Part shown: piece after piece, positions 45,886-54,644 of the stretch
Position numbering within the stretch: position 1 is the first letter of the stretch
Layout: each line of letters opens with the position of its first letter
DNA from: Sneathiella sp.
GTDB lineage: Bacteria; Pseudomonadota; Alphaproteobacteria; Sneathiellales; Sneathiellaceae
Assembly (NCBI RefSeq): GCF_002694385.1
Contig: NZ_NZMB01000021.1
Location: 119,925-181,604, forward strand
DNA length: 61,680 nt
Direction: 5' to 3'
The notes under the pieces: model-generated
The model's database searches: none
Told to the model about the DNA's origin: nothing
The model's input: only the letters and a program-made list of their open reading frames with translations
Position numbers and translations under genes: made by a program

Positions 45886-46785
45886 TTAGAACTGTAACAG
45901 TCTTTTATATTCAACGTGCTTTTGGTCAATGCCAAGTGCGCAGATCCGCTCCTCAGCTTCCGTGGAATCTTTATGATAGCTAACCGTCCATTTGACGGTC
46001 GCATGGTTAATATTATTGATAATTTCTTGGAAATATGGCGCGTCAACATCTGCCAAAGAATGCCCCATGATGAGGATCTCCTGAACTGTGTTCAAACCTG
46101 CAAAAAAGAGGCTGTTTTTTGCTATGATTTTCTCACAGGGTTTAAATGTCTGTGAAAAATAATCGTCAACAATCCGATTGCCTTCAATCACTCGTGTGTC
46201 TGCTTCTTCTTGGTTGATGTGGTGATTTAATGATTCCTCTGGCTCTCGTTCCCAGCCATGACCAATTATGATGTCACTATCTGGCTGATCGGCTTTCCCA
46301 TGAATATGCAGAATATGGGCGTCGTCAATACAGTAGGTTTTTTGAAGCGTATGAGTGTAATTGAAATTGAGGAATTGCGCTGCCGGGTCGATCCTAACCC
46401 GAATTGCATTTGTTAGCTGTTGGGTCTTAGGTATCGGGAGTTGCCTGATCCATGACGCGAAATGTCGTCGCATCGTTGATGAAATAGCGTCAACCGTACT
46501 ATCTAATTCAAATTGATAATCGTGGTGATAGGAATCGCTCCAATCATCTGCTCCGTATGAGACCAAAAAATTACTGGCATCATCAATTAGCGTGTCCGTA
46601 TCGAAAAAGGCCAGCATTTCTTCAAACTGCCACCAAGACTGGTCGTTGACCGGGAAATACCGTTCGATAATTTGATAGGTCTCATAATCTGTTTTTTCCA
46701 GATATGCCCCAAAGTCCTTGTAGTCGGAAGGAATCCCGTGATGGCGATCAAATCCATTGCCAATGATGTACAGCTTATTTGTCAA
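45886..46785 (-). CDS. abiH: AbiH-family abortive infection protein
   Basis: A 299-residue protein with the AbiH start LYIIGNGFDRHHGIPSDYKDF, the middle FLNFNYTHTLQKTYCI, HIHGKA and the end ILIMGHSLADVDAPYF. AbiH was first described as a lactococcal plasmid-borne phage-exclusion protein, and the mechanism is not settled. The GNGFD loop suggests nucleotide binding. The gene converges on the E2-like gene with a 176-base gap without features. Together with the OLD-UvrD pair this makes the region a defence island. Confidence 0.85.
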   Translation of the reverse strand: MTNKLYIIGNGFDRHHGIPSDYKDFGAYLEKTDYETYQIIERYFPVNDQSWWQFEEMLAFFDTDTLIDDASNFLVSYGADDWSDSYHHDYQFELDSTVDAISSTMRRHFASWIRQLPIPKTQQLTNAIRVRIDPAAQFLNFNYTHTLQKTYCIDDAHILHIHGKADQPDSDIIIGHGWEREPEESLNHHINQEEADTRVIEGNRIVDDYFSQTFKPCEKIIAKNSLFFAGLNTVQEILIMGHSLADVDAPYFQEIINNINHATVKWTVSYHKDSTEAEERICALGIDQKHVEYKRLLQF

Positions 46786-46803
46786 TATTTTTCCCTTTAA
46801 TCT

Positions 46804-47010
46804 ATGAATAATAGTGAATATTTAGGGAGGCGTCCGCTAGCGTTGCTACATTACCTTTATGGCAAGGAAATTAATGCTGATCTAGTTAAGAGCCTCAGTG
46901 ATTTGGAACCGGTGTCTTTTAAAGCTGTTGATATTTCAAAAACAGAAGATCTCTCTATCGACCTCAAGTCATTTCTTATCGACGCGGAAACGACCGAGCT
47001 TCTCCATTAG
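46804..47010 (+). CDS. Small hypothetical protein
   Basis: An open frame of 68 residues divergent from abiH, starting 18 bases away. It reads like a real protein (ALLHYLYGKEINADLVKSLS, acidic C-terminal half), but there is no strong ribosome site and no known domain. It could be the start of a truncated gene. Confidence 0.3.
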   Translation: MNNSEYLGRRPLALLHYLYGKEINADLVKSLSDLEPVSFKAVDISKTEDLSIDLKSFLIDAETTELLH

Positions 47011-47143
47011 CTTCACACCAAATTGAAATCGGTTTTGGATTACTGCGACAGCTCAGCAGGCATTGTCACGGCCGCAAATGATTTTTTTATTCTAAAGCGA
47101 GAGGACGTAGTGCGGTATGGACTTAAGCTGTAAAGCCCCCTTG

Positions 47144-47269
47144 TTATGTACCATTATTTGATAAAATTTCGGGAACGGGTGGTCTCATATTGAGGGCCTG
47201 ATGAGGTCTGATGTGATTATACTGCCTGCGCCATTTGTTGATGACAGTTTTGGCCTGATCAATCCCGAT
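47144..47269 (-). pseudogene. C-terminal fragment of an IS3-family transposase
   Basis: The minus strand encodes IGIDQAKTVINKWRRQYNHI followed by RPHQALNMRPPVPEI and a stop, the standard end of IS3 OrfB (YNxxRPHxAL). Nothing else of that element is visible to the right, so it is a remnant. It differs from the IS3 copy at 47405. Confidence 0.75.
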
Positions 47270-47463
47270 TGTTGTAACATGCATAATAGATGGCTCGTTC
47301 TCATTGTTGGCTCAAAACAACTCCAGCATGGCACAAATGATGCCGAAGGGGGGAGCCGTCCACACCATCAGAGGAAAATCGGGCTTTGACCGTATCTTGG
47401 CAATTGAGATGCCCCTAGATTTGTAGACATCTTTTTGGCTAATTATGAGACAAGGAGATTGTT

Positions 47464-47729
47464 ATGGTCAAAGTTAATTTCAGTGATGAATTCAAGCGTG
47501 ATGCTGTGCGTCAGATAACGGAGCGCGGGTATCCTGTTTCCGAGGTGTCGAAGCGTTTGGGGGTCAGTTCGCATTCGTTATATGCGTGGAAGAAGAAGTT
47601 TTCTGATGCCCCAGAGGGGATGATAAAGACACAGAGATCAGGCGTCTGAAGCGCGAATTGGAGCGTGTCACAGAGGCGCGCGATATCCTAAAAAAGGCCA
47701 CGGCGTACTTCGCTCGGGATGCAAAATGA
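47464..47729 (+). pseudogene. IS3 orfA, frameshifted
   Basis: The HTH protein starts normally (VKVNFSDEFKRDAVRQITER, VSSHSLYAWKKKF). After DAPEG one base is missing, and the frame hits TGA at 47647-47649. In the next frame the proper continuation is intact (DDKDTEIRRLKRELERVT and ILKKATAYFARDAK). So a single-base loss at about 47621 broke it. This site is not the A-rich programmed frameshift site of IS3. Confidence 0.8.
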
Positions 47730-48602
47730 AGTACGCGTTTATTGCCAGGCATCGTTACAGTTTTCCGGTTCGCACGATTTGTAAACTACTCCATATTCAC
47801 CCCAGTGGTTTTTACGCCTGGCTCAGGCGCCCGATCAGCAGTCGTGCCCGTGAGGACGCACGGCAGACGGAGCTTATCAAGAAGGCTTGGCTTGCCAGTG
47901 GCAAAGTCTATGGGTATCGCAAACTGCATCATGACTTGCGAGATCAGGGCGAAGAATGTTCAGCAAATCGTGTGGCGCGTCTGGCAAGCCTTGCAGGGAT
48001 CAAAGCACAACTTGGCTATAAGCGGCGGCCAGGAAGATACAGTGGCAGGCCTGCCATTATTGCAGACAACAAGGTTGCACAGAAGTTTGAGACAAACACT
48101 CCGGACCAGGTGCGGGTCACAGATATTACCTACTATTCGGACCCATGAAGGGTAGAGCTATCTAGCGGTTGTGATAGATCTGTTTTCCCGCCGTGTTATC
48201 GGCTGGTCAATGCAATCAGGGATGACGACAGATCTTGCCTTGCAGGCCCTGTTGATGGCGGTCTGGCGGCGCAAGCCAACGCAGAAAGTAATCATTCATT
48301 CTGATCAAGGCAGCCAATTCACCAGTCAGGAATGGCAAACTTTCCTGCAAACACATAACCTTGAGGCCAGCATGAGCCGGCGCGGCAATTGCCATGACAA
48401 TGCTGTAGCTGAGAGCTTCTTCCAACTACTCAAAAGAGAAAGGATACGGCGGAAAACCTATGCAACACGTGCTGAGGCACGATCAGATGTGTTCGATTAC
48501 ATTGAGATGTTCTGCAATCCAACATGCAAACATACTAACAACGGGATGCTGTCACCTGTAAACTACGAAGAACAGTACAATTTGATGAACAGTGGTGTCT
48601 AA
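47726..48602 (+). pseudogene. IS3 orfB (DDE transposase), frameshift plus amber stop
   Basis: The N-terminal part MKYAFIARHRYSFPV to VRVTDITY is intact. An extra T at about 48134 then shifts the frame to a stop at 48146-48148. In the correct frame a further TAG stands where Trp is expected (HEG-stop-SYLAVVIDLFSRR). The rest, with HSDQGSQF, GNCHDNAVAESFF and the end of the catalytic domain, is intact. Confidence 0.82.
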
Positions 48603-48639
48603 CAAACTAGGGGCATCTCAAATTCCATAGAATCCTGGA

Positions 48640-49136
48640 ATGAAAAATTATAATCCATTCCGCTATTTCAATACATTGCCTGAGATCATCCGCCTGGCGG
48701 TGATGATGTATGTCAGATTTCCCCTTTCGCTTCGCAACATCGAAGATTTTCTTCATGAGCGCGGCATTGATATCAGCCATGAAACAGTCCGCTGATTTTT
48801 CTTAAGAAACTTATGAAACGGTATGGAAAACCGCAAGAAATAGTAACGGACAGATTACGTTCATATCGTGCCGCAATGACGATGATTGGAAATGAGGCAT
48901 CGCAAGAAACTGGCTGTTGGAAGAACAATCGCTGTGAAAATTCTCACCTGCCATTCCGGCGACGAGAATACGCAATGCTAAAGTTTAGACGCTTGTGAAG
49001 TTTGCAGAAATTTGTTTCTATTTACGCATCAGTCCATAACTACTTCAACCATGAACGTCACCTAAACAACCGAGAAACATTCAAGCTTCAACAAAATGCC
49101 GCACTAGCCGAGTGGCAGCAACTTAGCGCGGCATAA
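48640..49136 (+). pseudogene. IS6-family transposase remnant with a middle deletion
   Basis: The N-terminus YNPFRYFNTLPEIIRLAVMM to RGIDISHETVR is intact and then stops. A deletion of the first part of the DDE domain joins it to FLKKLMKRYGKPQ-like sequence (48796 on). This continues through TDRLRSYRAAM and ENSHLPFRRREYAMLKFRRL, a further TGA, and FNHERHLNNRETFK to the normal end. It is of a different IS6 branch from the 42837 copy. Confidence 0.8.
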
Positions 49137-49206
49137 CAGAAGAGCTTTCATGCCATTTTGCGCCAAACAGAGACGAGGCCGCATTTGTCTGACAGCACCG
49201 CGGGCA

Positions 49207-49375
49207 GAGTTTTTGATTACATCGGGGAAAACCCCGCTGAAAATGACCCTCAGTGAGATAGAAAACGTGCTCGGCTCTATGCTGCCGCCCAGCGCTCGTA
49301 AGTACCCGGCCTAGTGGGCGAATGATACGAGTCCGGGCAGACATTCAGATGCTTGGCCTTCGGCCGGATGGGAAA
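49207..49375 (+). pseudogene. DUF7662-like protein remnant with amber stop
   Basis: The plus strand reads EFLITSGKTPLKMTLSEIEN, VLGSMLPPSARKYPA, then TAG where Trp is expected, then WANDTSPGRHSDAWPSAGWE. The order LSEIE, LPPSAR, WWAND, SAGW is that of a small uncharacterised domain I know as DUF7662. The start is missing, cut off near the IS6 remnant. The gene is dead in this copy. Confidence 0.5.
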
Positions 49376-49395
49376 CCGAAGAGCCCGCCCTTTTT

Positions 49396-50856
49396 TCAGA
49401 AGGCGCCGAATATAGTCGCTGCGGCGATGGCCACGACCAACGAGACCAGCGGGAATATGACCGCGACCATCGCAAGATCGCCGTAAGAGTCGCGGTGGGC
49501 TAGCCCGCATATTGCCAGTAGCGTCACCACCGCGCCATTATGCGGCAAGGCATCCAGCCCACCTGTGGCAATCGCAGTTATCCGGTGCAGGGCTTCGGGC
49601 GCAATGCCCGCCACTTGCCCCATCTCAAGGTAGGTATCGCCCAGGGTGGACAGCGCGATGCTCATGCCGCCCGAAGCCGACCCGGTGACCCCGGCAAGAA
49701 TGTTGACCGCGACCGCCAGTGAGATCAAAGGATTATCGCCGCCCATGCCCAAAACAACCTCGCGCAGCGTCGCAAAGGCGGGCAAAGCGGCCACGACGGC
49801 TCCGAAGCCGACCAGCGACGCGGTGTTGAAGATCGGGAGAACCGAGGCGTTGGCCCCGGCATCCAGCGATTTTCGTAAGGATGCTAGACGCTTCCAGTTC
49901 AGGACAATCAGTACCAGTATGGCCGTACAAAGCGCCAGAATGATCGACCACAGCCCGAGTACATCCGGCAGGCCGACGGCGCCGTAAAGCGGCTCGGACA
50001 GATATTCGACGTGCCAGGACGGGATCACGATGCCTGAGAACACATAGTTGGCGGTGATCACGACGAAGACAGGCAGCACTGCAAGCGAAAATCCCGGCAG
50101 AGCAGTGACCGGTACAGCCGTCGTGTTAGTGGTGTTGATTTCCCCAAGATCATAGCCTTCGCCAGCCGAGCGTTGCCGCATCGCGTCATCCGGTTCCGAG
50201 GTCGCTTCGTCATGCGCCCCATAACCTTCGCCGCGTACCCGCGCCCGCGCCGCGCGGTGCATCAGCCACCACTGACCCGCTCCGAACATGACCAGAGCGG
50301 CCAGAATTCCGATGCCTGGGGCGGCAAAGGGAGTCGTACCGAAATAGGGCATCGGGATCGCGTTTTGGATAGCCGGTGTTCCTGGTAATGCGGTCATGGT
50401 AAATGTGAATGCTCCCAGCGCAATCGCTGCCGGGATCAACCGCTTGGGGATGTCGGCCTCGCGAAACAACGAGGCGGCGATCGGGTAGATCGCAAAGGCC
50501 ACGACAAACAAGGATACACCGCCATACGTCAGGATCGCGCAGGCCAACACCACGGCCAGGATCGCCTGCCTGTCCCCAAACCGCGCGACCAAACCCGCAG
50601 CGATGGACTTTGCTGCGCCGCTATCGTCCATCAACCGGCCAAAGATCGCGCCCAGCAAGAACAGCGGAAAGAACGAGATGACAAAGCCGCCTGCCGAAGT
50701 CATAAAGACCTGGGTGTACAGCCCCAGCAGGGGAGCGGCGGCAAAGCTGGCGGCGACCATCGCCAGCAACGGCGCCAGGAGCAATACCGAAACGCCGCGA
50801 TAGGCCAGAAAAATCAACAATCCCAGAGCCAGAAGAATACCAGCAAACCCGGTCAT
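49396..50856 (-). CDS. GntP-family permease
   Basis: A 486-residue integral membrane protein with about 12 hydrophobic segments. Recognised from FPLFLLGAIFGRLMDDSGAA, YGGVSLFVVAFAIYP, LPGTPAIQNAIPMPYFGT and VTGSASGGMSIALSTLG. The family imports gluconate and related hydroxy acids with protons, and some members near hydroxybutyrate dehydrogenase genes are thought to import 3-hydroxybutyrate. The stop overlaps nothing. Upstream, the patatin-like gene overlaps it by four bases, so the two are one operon. The cargo is inferred only. Confidence 0.8.
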   Translation of the reverse strand: MTGFAGILLALGLLIFLAYRGVSVLLLAPLLAMVAASFAAAPLLGLYTQVFMTSAGGFVISFFPLFLLGAIFGRLMDDSGAAKSIAAGLVARFGDRQAILAVVLACAILTYGGVSLFVVAFAIYPIAASLFREADIPKRLIPAAIALGAFTFTMTALPGTPAIQNAIPMPYFGTTPFAAPGIGILAALVMFGAGQWWLMHRAARARVRGEGYGAHDEATSEPDDAMRQRSAGEGYDLGEINTTNTTAVPVTALPGFSLAVLPVFVVITANYVFSGIVIPSWHVEYLSEPLYGAVGLPDVLGLWSIILALCTAILVLIVLNWKRLASLRKSLDAGANASVLPIFNTASLVGFGAVVAALPAFATLREVVLGMGGDNPLISLAVAVNILAGVTGSASGGMSIALSTLGDTYLEMGQVAGIAPEALHRITAIATGGLDALPHNGAVVTLLAICGLAHRDSYGDLAMVAVIFPLVSLVVAIAAATIFGAF

Positions 50857-51917
50857 GAGGTACCTTTGTCTTTACATTCGGAGGCTTCAGGAAGGCGAAG
50901 AGATCCCTCGAAGAGCGTTTCAGGATCGAAGGTTGACCGCTCTCCCAACGCCGCGAAGTTGGTCTTGATCCAAGTTTCAGCAGAATTACGTCCCAAATCA
51001 CGCAATTGCAGCAGGAAATCCAACCGGGAGTTCATCTTGGAAGAAGACGATAAATGCTCAAGCCCTTCGCCGCCGATGCGATGCAGATGCATGTCACGAT
51101 AGCGTTCGGCCTCCAGCCCCTCGGTGTTGATGATGCGTTGTAACAGCGCGATCGAGCGCAATTCCTTGATCAGGCTGGAATTAAACGTGATTTCATTCAT
51201 GCGGTCGCGGATCTCTATGGCGGTAGTCGGCACGTTGTCGCGCCGGATGGGGTTGATCTGGACGATCACCATATCGCGACAATCGCTTTCGTCGACCAGC
51301 GGAGACAGCGCTGGGTTACCGGTATAGCCACCGTCCCAATAAGCCTCATTACCAATCTCCACTGCTTTGAACATATCGGGAAGACAGGCCGACGCCATGA
51401 CCACATCCAACGTGATTTCACCCTGACGGAATACCCTTGGCAAGCCGGTGCGGACGTTGGTGGCAGTCACGAATAGACTAGTGGTCGCACATTCGTTTAC
51501 CCGATCAAAATCAACCTGCTTTTCAAGCACGTCGCGTAATGGATTCAGGTCAAATGGGTTCAATTGATACGGCGAAGCCAGACGTGCCAATGCGTTCATC
51601 CCGATGTAACCGGGAGAGGCATCAAGGCTACCGCGGCCAAATATCCGGTCTATCAGTCCGGGTTTGATCGGGCTGAACCGGGCCGCGTCGCTGATCGCGC
51701 GCCAAAATCCGTCGAGCGCTTCACGCGCTCCGCCGCGCCCGCCACGAGTCAGGCCATCTGCCAGCGCAACAGCATTCATCGCACCGGCGCTGGTGCCACT
51801 GATTGCTGCGATCTCGATCCGGTCATCCTGCAAAATCCGATCCAGAACGCCCCAGGTATAGGCGCCGTGGGAACCACCACCCTGAAGGGCCAGTTCAATC
51901 TTTTTGGTCGCGGTCAT
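50853..51917 (-). CDS. Patatin-like phospholipase family protein
   Basis: A 354-residue serine hydrolase started at ATG 51917 (GAGGG six bases before). A TTG at 51941 is the alternative. Seen: the oxyanion loop LQGGGSHGAYTWGVLD at the N-terminus, nucleophile elbow AISGTSAGAMNA, and the catalytic Asp in YWDGGYTGNP. Members of this subgroup often lie next to 3-hydroxybutyrate or PHB genes. Together with the GntP permease it may release and move hydroxy acids, but lipid hydrolysis is equally possible. Upstream the gene is cut off from any other partner by an IS110 copy. Confidence 0.82.
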   Translation of the reverse strand: MTATKKIELALQGGGSHGAYTWGVLDRILQDDRIEIAAISGTSAGAMNAVALADGLTRGGRGGAREALDGFWRAISDAARFSPIKPGLIDRIFGRGSLDASPGYIGMNALARLASPYQLNPFDLNPLRDVLEKQVDFDRVNECATTSLFVTATNVRTGLPRVFRQGEITLDVVMASACLPDMFKAVEIGNEAYWDGGYTGNPALSPLVDESDCRDMVIVQINPIRRDNVPTTAIEIRDRMNEITFNSSLIKELRSIALLQRIINTEGLEAERYRDMHLHRIGGEGLEHLSSSSKMNSRLDFLLQLRDLGRNSAETWIKTNFAALGERSTFDPETLFEGSLRLPEASECKDKGTS

Positions 51918-52064
51918 TTTGGGTCCCTCTTTTTTATCCAACTGACGCCAAATTCGGGCCAGAAACGGCAGAGCTCATTCCATCCACTCTATCTACCGAT
52001 ACCAGCATGGGAAAGCAACGCCATTGGCGGTGACATTGCCAAAGGGGATCGGGCATTGTCACGT

Positions 52065-53393
52065 ATGGACGCCTCCTGAATTGCAAGAGATTTCTGATTT
52101 GGTGGCTCGACGAGTTTGCAGTCATGTATCCGGCCTTTCGTTGCGGTACGATAACCGCTGGCCCTGATGGAATCCGAAGGAGCGACGCCCAGTCAGAAGA
52201 TCGAGCTTTGAACTCGGACAATGCCGCGGGTTTGATCGCTCCCGGTTGACCCTGTTTCGCCATCACATCGTGAGTCCCCTCGCAATCTGATCCTGCCCGT
52301 TACGCAGACACCGCCTGATAATCGCGCTGATGCCTGAGCAGTGCCCAGGCGACCCGCGCCGTCTTGTTGGCCATCGCAACAAGGACGACGTTGTTAGGTC
52401 GACGGGCCAGAAGTTGATCGCTCCAACCGGCACCTGTTTCCGGCCTCACGCGATGCCAACGCAGCACAGTTCGGGCGCCGTGCACAAGCAGGCGCCGGAT
52501 GTACCCATCTCCCCGTTTTGATATTCGTCCCAGCTTGTTCTTGCCCCCACTCGACTGTTGCCTGGGGACAAGACCGAGCCAGGCTGAGAGTTGCCGTCCC
52601 GAGCGGAACTGGCTACCGTCACCGATCGTTGCCACCAGGGCTGTTGCGGTGATCACTCCAACCCCGGGGATCGTCTCCAGTCGGCGACTTGCCCCGTTTG
52701 ATCGGTGCCAGGCCAGAAGCCTTGCTTCCAATGCCTTGGCCTGGGCCCGGACTACATTGAGTTGCTCAACCAAAAGACCGAGAGCTTCGCGGGCCAGATC
52801 GGGAAGACGAGTATCCTCTGAATCATGGATGATGTGTATCAGGTCGGTCACTTTGGAAGCACCTTGCGCAGAGATCAGCCCGAACTCGTCGCAATGCCCC
52901 GAAGCGCGTTGATCAGCATGGTGCGTTGGCGCACCAGCAATTCCCGAGCCCGGTGCAGCATCAATATGGATTGCTGCTCAGCGCTCTTGATCGGGGCAAA
53001 ACGCATCGTTGGGCGCAGCAGCGCCTCACAGATCGCCTCCGCATCACAGGCATCGTTCTTGTTGGTCTTCACAAACGGATTCACATATTGCGGCGGAATC
53101 AGTCGCACCTCATGACGAAGCGCCTGCAACTCGCGAGCCCAGTAATGGGCACTGCCGCAGGCCTCCAGCCCGATCCGGCACGGTGGCAATCCGGCAAAGA
53201 ACCCCAATACCTGTCCCCGGCGCAGTTTCTTGCGCAGCACCGGCCTGCCATCCTTATCGGCCCCGTGAACCTGAAACACAGTCTTTGCCAGGTCCAGCCC
53301 TATTGTCGTAATATCTGTCATGGTCGCCTCCTGCCGATGAAGTTCTGCAACTTCCATTATGGCGCAACTAACGCCCGAACAGGAGGCGTCCAT
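52065..53393 (-). mobile_element. IS110-family (IS1111-like) insertion sequence
   Basis: ATGGACGCCTCCTG (52065-52078) and CAGGAGGCGTCCAT (53380-53393) are perfect inverted repeats around a DEDD-type transposase gene. Between 52079 and 52299 there is noncoding DNA, as is usual on one side of this family. The exact ends are uncertain because IS1111 repeats are subterminal. Confidence 0.75.
52300..53321 (-). pseudogene. IS110-family transposase, frameshifted
   Basis: ATG 53321 starts TTIGLDLAKTVFQVHGAD, with the catalytic acidic residues in IGLEACGSAHYW and KNDACDAEAICEA. The frame breaks after NALRGIATS because a G is missing in a GGGGC run at about 52886. The second half restarts in another frame (VTDLIHIIHDSEDT) and has the C-terminal Tnp20 part ETIPGVGVITATAL and GRQLSAWLGLVPRQ. 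Correcting one base restores the whole enzyme. Confidence 0.85.
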
Positions 53394-53447
53394 CCCATCA
53401 TAAGAAAATAGCTCGAGACGGGGTTGAATGCGATCTAGCCTTGGAAT

Positions 53448-53519
53448 ATGATAAATAAAAACCCATTCCGCTATTTCAAGACGTCGCCCGAGATCATCCG
53501 CCTTGCGGTGATGATGTGA
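53448..53519 (+). pseudogene. N-terminal fragment of an IS6-family transposase
   Basis: MINKNPFRYFKTSPEIIRLA and VMM then a stop. This matches the first 23 residues of the 48640 copy in the same orientation and lies on the other side of the GntP-patatin-IS110 block. Confidence 0.7.
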
Positions 53520-53779
53520 AACAAAGGCGAAATGGAAATCGTCAGGACTGAAAAACCCGAGGTGCTGTCTTGCGTCACTCAGGCGCGATAGTCTGATAGG
53601 ATTCAGTTCTCGCGAAAAGCCTCAGGTCAGCGGTTGTAAGATAAAAGCCGCGTTTAAAGGCCGGAGACATGGTCGCAACCCGCCGCCAAAAAGCATCACA
53701 TTTTTACCTTGCCATAGGAGCGCATCCAGACAGGACATCATCCCGTCGCTTTTTCATTAGCTTTGTTCAGAACAACACC
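53520..53779. other. Gap with no intact gene
   Basis: About 260 bases of remnant-like sequence between the IS6 fragment and the kinase fragment. Short stretches look coding (EMEIVRTEKPEVL) but break off at once. Confidence 0.35.
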
Positions 53780-53896
53780 AGGCAATTTCTGAGCCTGTCA
53801 ATTGCGCGATCAACTTTCCATAGTTACGGTGGCGACGTCATCATACGAAACTGCGCGGAAGACGGCCTGAGAGTTGAGGCATATTTGCCGCTCTAA
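53780..53896 (+). pseudogene. C-terminal end of a histidine kinase
   Basis: LSLSIARSTFHSYGGDVIIR and AEDGLRVEAYLPL with a stop are the last 35 residues of a HATPase domain (G2-box-like LSIA, then HGG-type YGGDV and the closing LP). The rest of the kinase is missing. It was probably lost in an insertion or deletion next to the IS fragments. Confidence 0.6.
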
Positions 53897-54064
53897 CCGG
53901 CTTTCTTCTTTGCTCGATCGACGCATTTGTAACAATTTGTAACCGCTTCTTAATCTGTCATCAAATGTGACCGAAATACGCGGTCATCGCCTCGACATGT
54001 CATTCCGACTAAATAAGTATAGTTGCGTCAAACTATAAATTTCAATGCACGGATAGCGAACAAA

Positions 54065-54397
54065 ATGAGTTCACTTTTCTTTTTTTTAATGATGCGATTT
54101 TTTTGTGGCGCACATATCATGGGCTATAAATCAAAGCACAAGCATTCTGAAGATGAACAGATCTCCCCATCGTATAAATCGCAGGAAATGCTTTGGGTCG
54201 TTCCAGCACGCGATATAGATCCTGTCTGCGGCACACAAGTGAACACAAATAACGCGAAATCGACTGTTCACAATGGTTCTGCTTATTATCTGTGTCCGCG
54301 AGAGTGTCGTGAAGTCTTTGAGGTAGGCTCAGAAACGTATCTCGGTATCGAGAACTTACAATTGTTATCCTCTGGATCGGAGACGACACATGCTTGA
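54065..54397 (+). CDS. YHS-domain protein with an N-terminal membrane segment
   Basis: A 110-residue protein when started at ATG 54065 (an earlier start at 54023 is possible). Residues 1-20 are hydrophobic and contain FFLMMRFFCGAHIMG, a short signature known from small proteins of metal-resistance clusters. A Lys/His-rich stretch follows, then a YHS domain with DPVCGTQVNTNN and YYLCPRECREVFEV, whose cysteines may bind a heavy metal. It starts a run of plus-strand genes that overlap or lie close together, so an operon is likely. Confidence 0.72.
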   Translation: MSSLFFFLMMRFFCGAHIMGYKSKHKHSEDEQISPSYKSQEMLWVVPARDIDPVCGTQVNTNNAKSTVHNGSAYYLCPRECREVFEVGSETYLGIENLQLLSSGSETTHA

Positions 54398-54644
54398 CCT
54401 AGTCGCAGAAAATACTTCTGAGATGCGTCACGAATTCCGCATAAGAAGCCGCCCCAGTTTTCAACTGCCGGTTGCGGCACTCGGAATGAGCCTTGGACTT
54501 TTCTTTGTAATCACCTTTATTGGGCGGGCGACGCCGGCGTCAATCCAATGTATGTCCCAGTCGGACAGCGATGTGCTGGATCCGAGCCAGGCAAGCCAAA
54601 GACCAACAATCGGCCGGGATACAGATGGATCAAACCATGAATGA
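54390..54644 (+). CDS. Small single-span membrane protein, unknown
   Basis: An 84-residue protein with one membrane segment at about 27-46 (LPVAALGMSLGLFFVITFIG). It overlaps the YHS gene by eight bases and the next gene by about 20, which supports translation. The C-terminus is polar. I do not recognise a family. The context suggests a metal or envelope function. Confidence 0.5.
   Translation: MLDLVAENTSEMRHEFRIRSRPSFQLPVAALGMSLGLFFVITFIGRATPASIQCMSQSDSDVLDPSQASQRPTIGRDTDGSNHE

Larger units (their letters stand above)
47405..48620 (+). mobile_element. IS3-family insertion sequence with AAT target duplication
   Basis: The ends TGAGATGCCCCTAG (47405) and CTAGGGGCATCTCA (48607-48620) are perfect inverted repeats. 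They extend with few mismatches to about 25 bases (TTTGTAGAC / GTCTAACAAA). The three bases AAT occur directly on both sides (47402-47404 and 48621-48623), a 3-bp duplication as IS3 elements make. Both transposase frames are damaged. Confidence 0.88.

Noticed and set aside
47464-47729. Programmed frameshift in IS3 orfA
   Set aside because: The break lies in the middle of orfA in a G run, not at an A-rich slippery site at its end, so it is a mutation.
863-49375. UAG read as an amino acid in this organism
   Set aside because: TAG ends intact genes here, such as the quinone oxidoreductase (769-771) and the helicase (42527-42529). The internal TAG codons replace different residues (Gln, Trp) and two of the three are in clearly dead genes.
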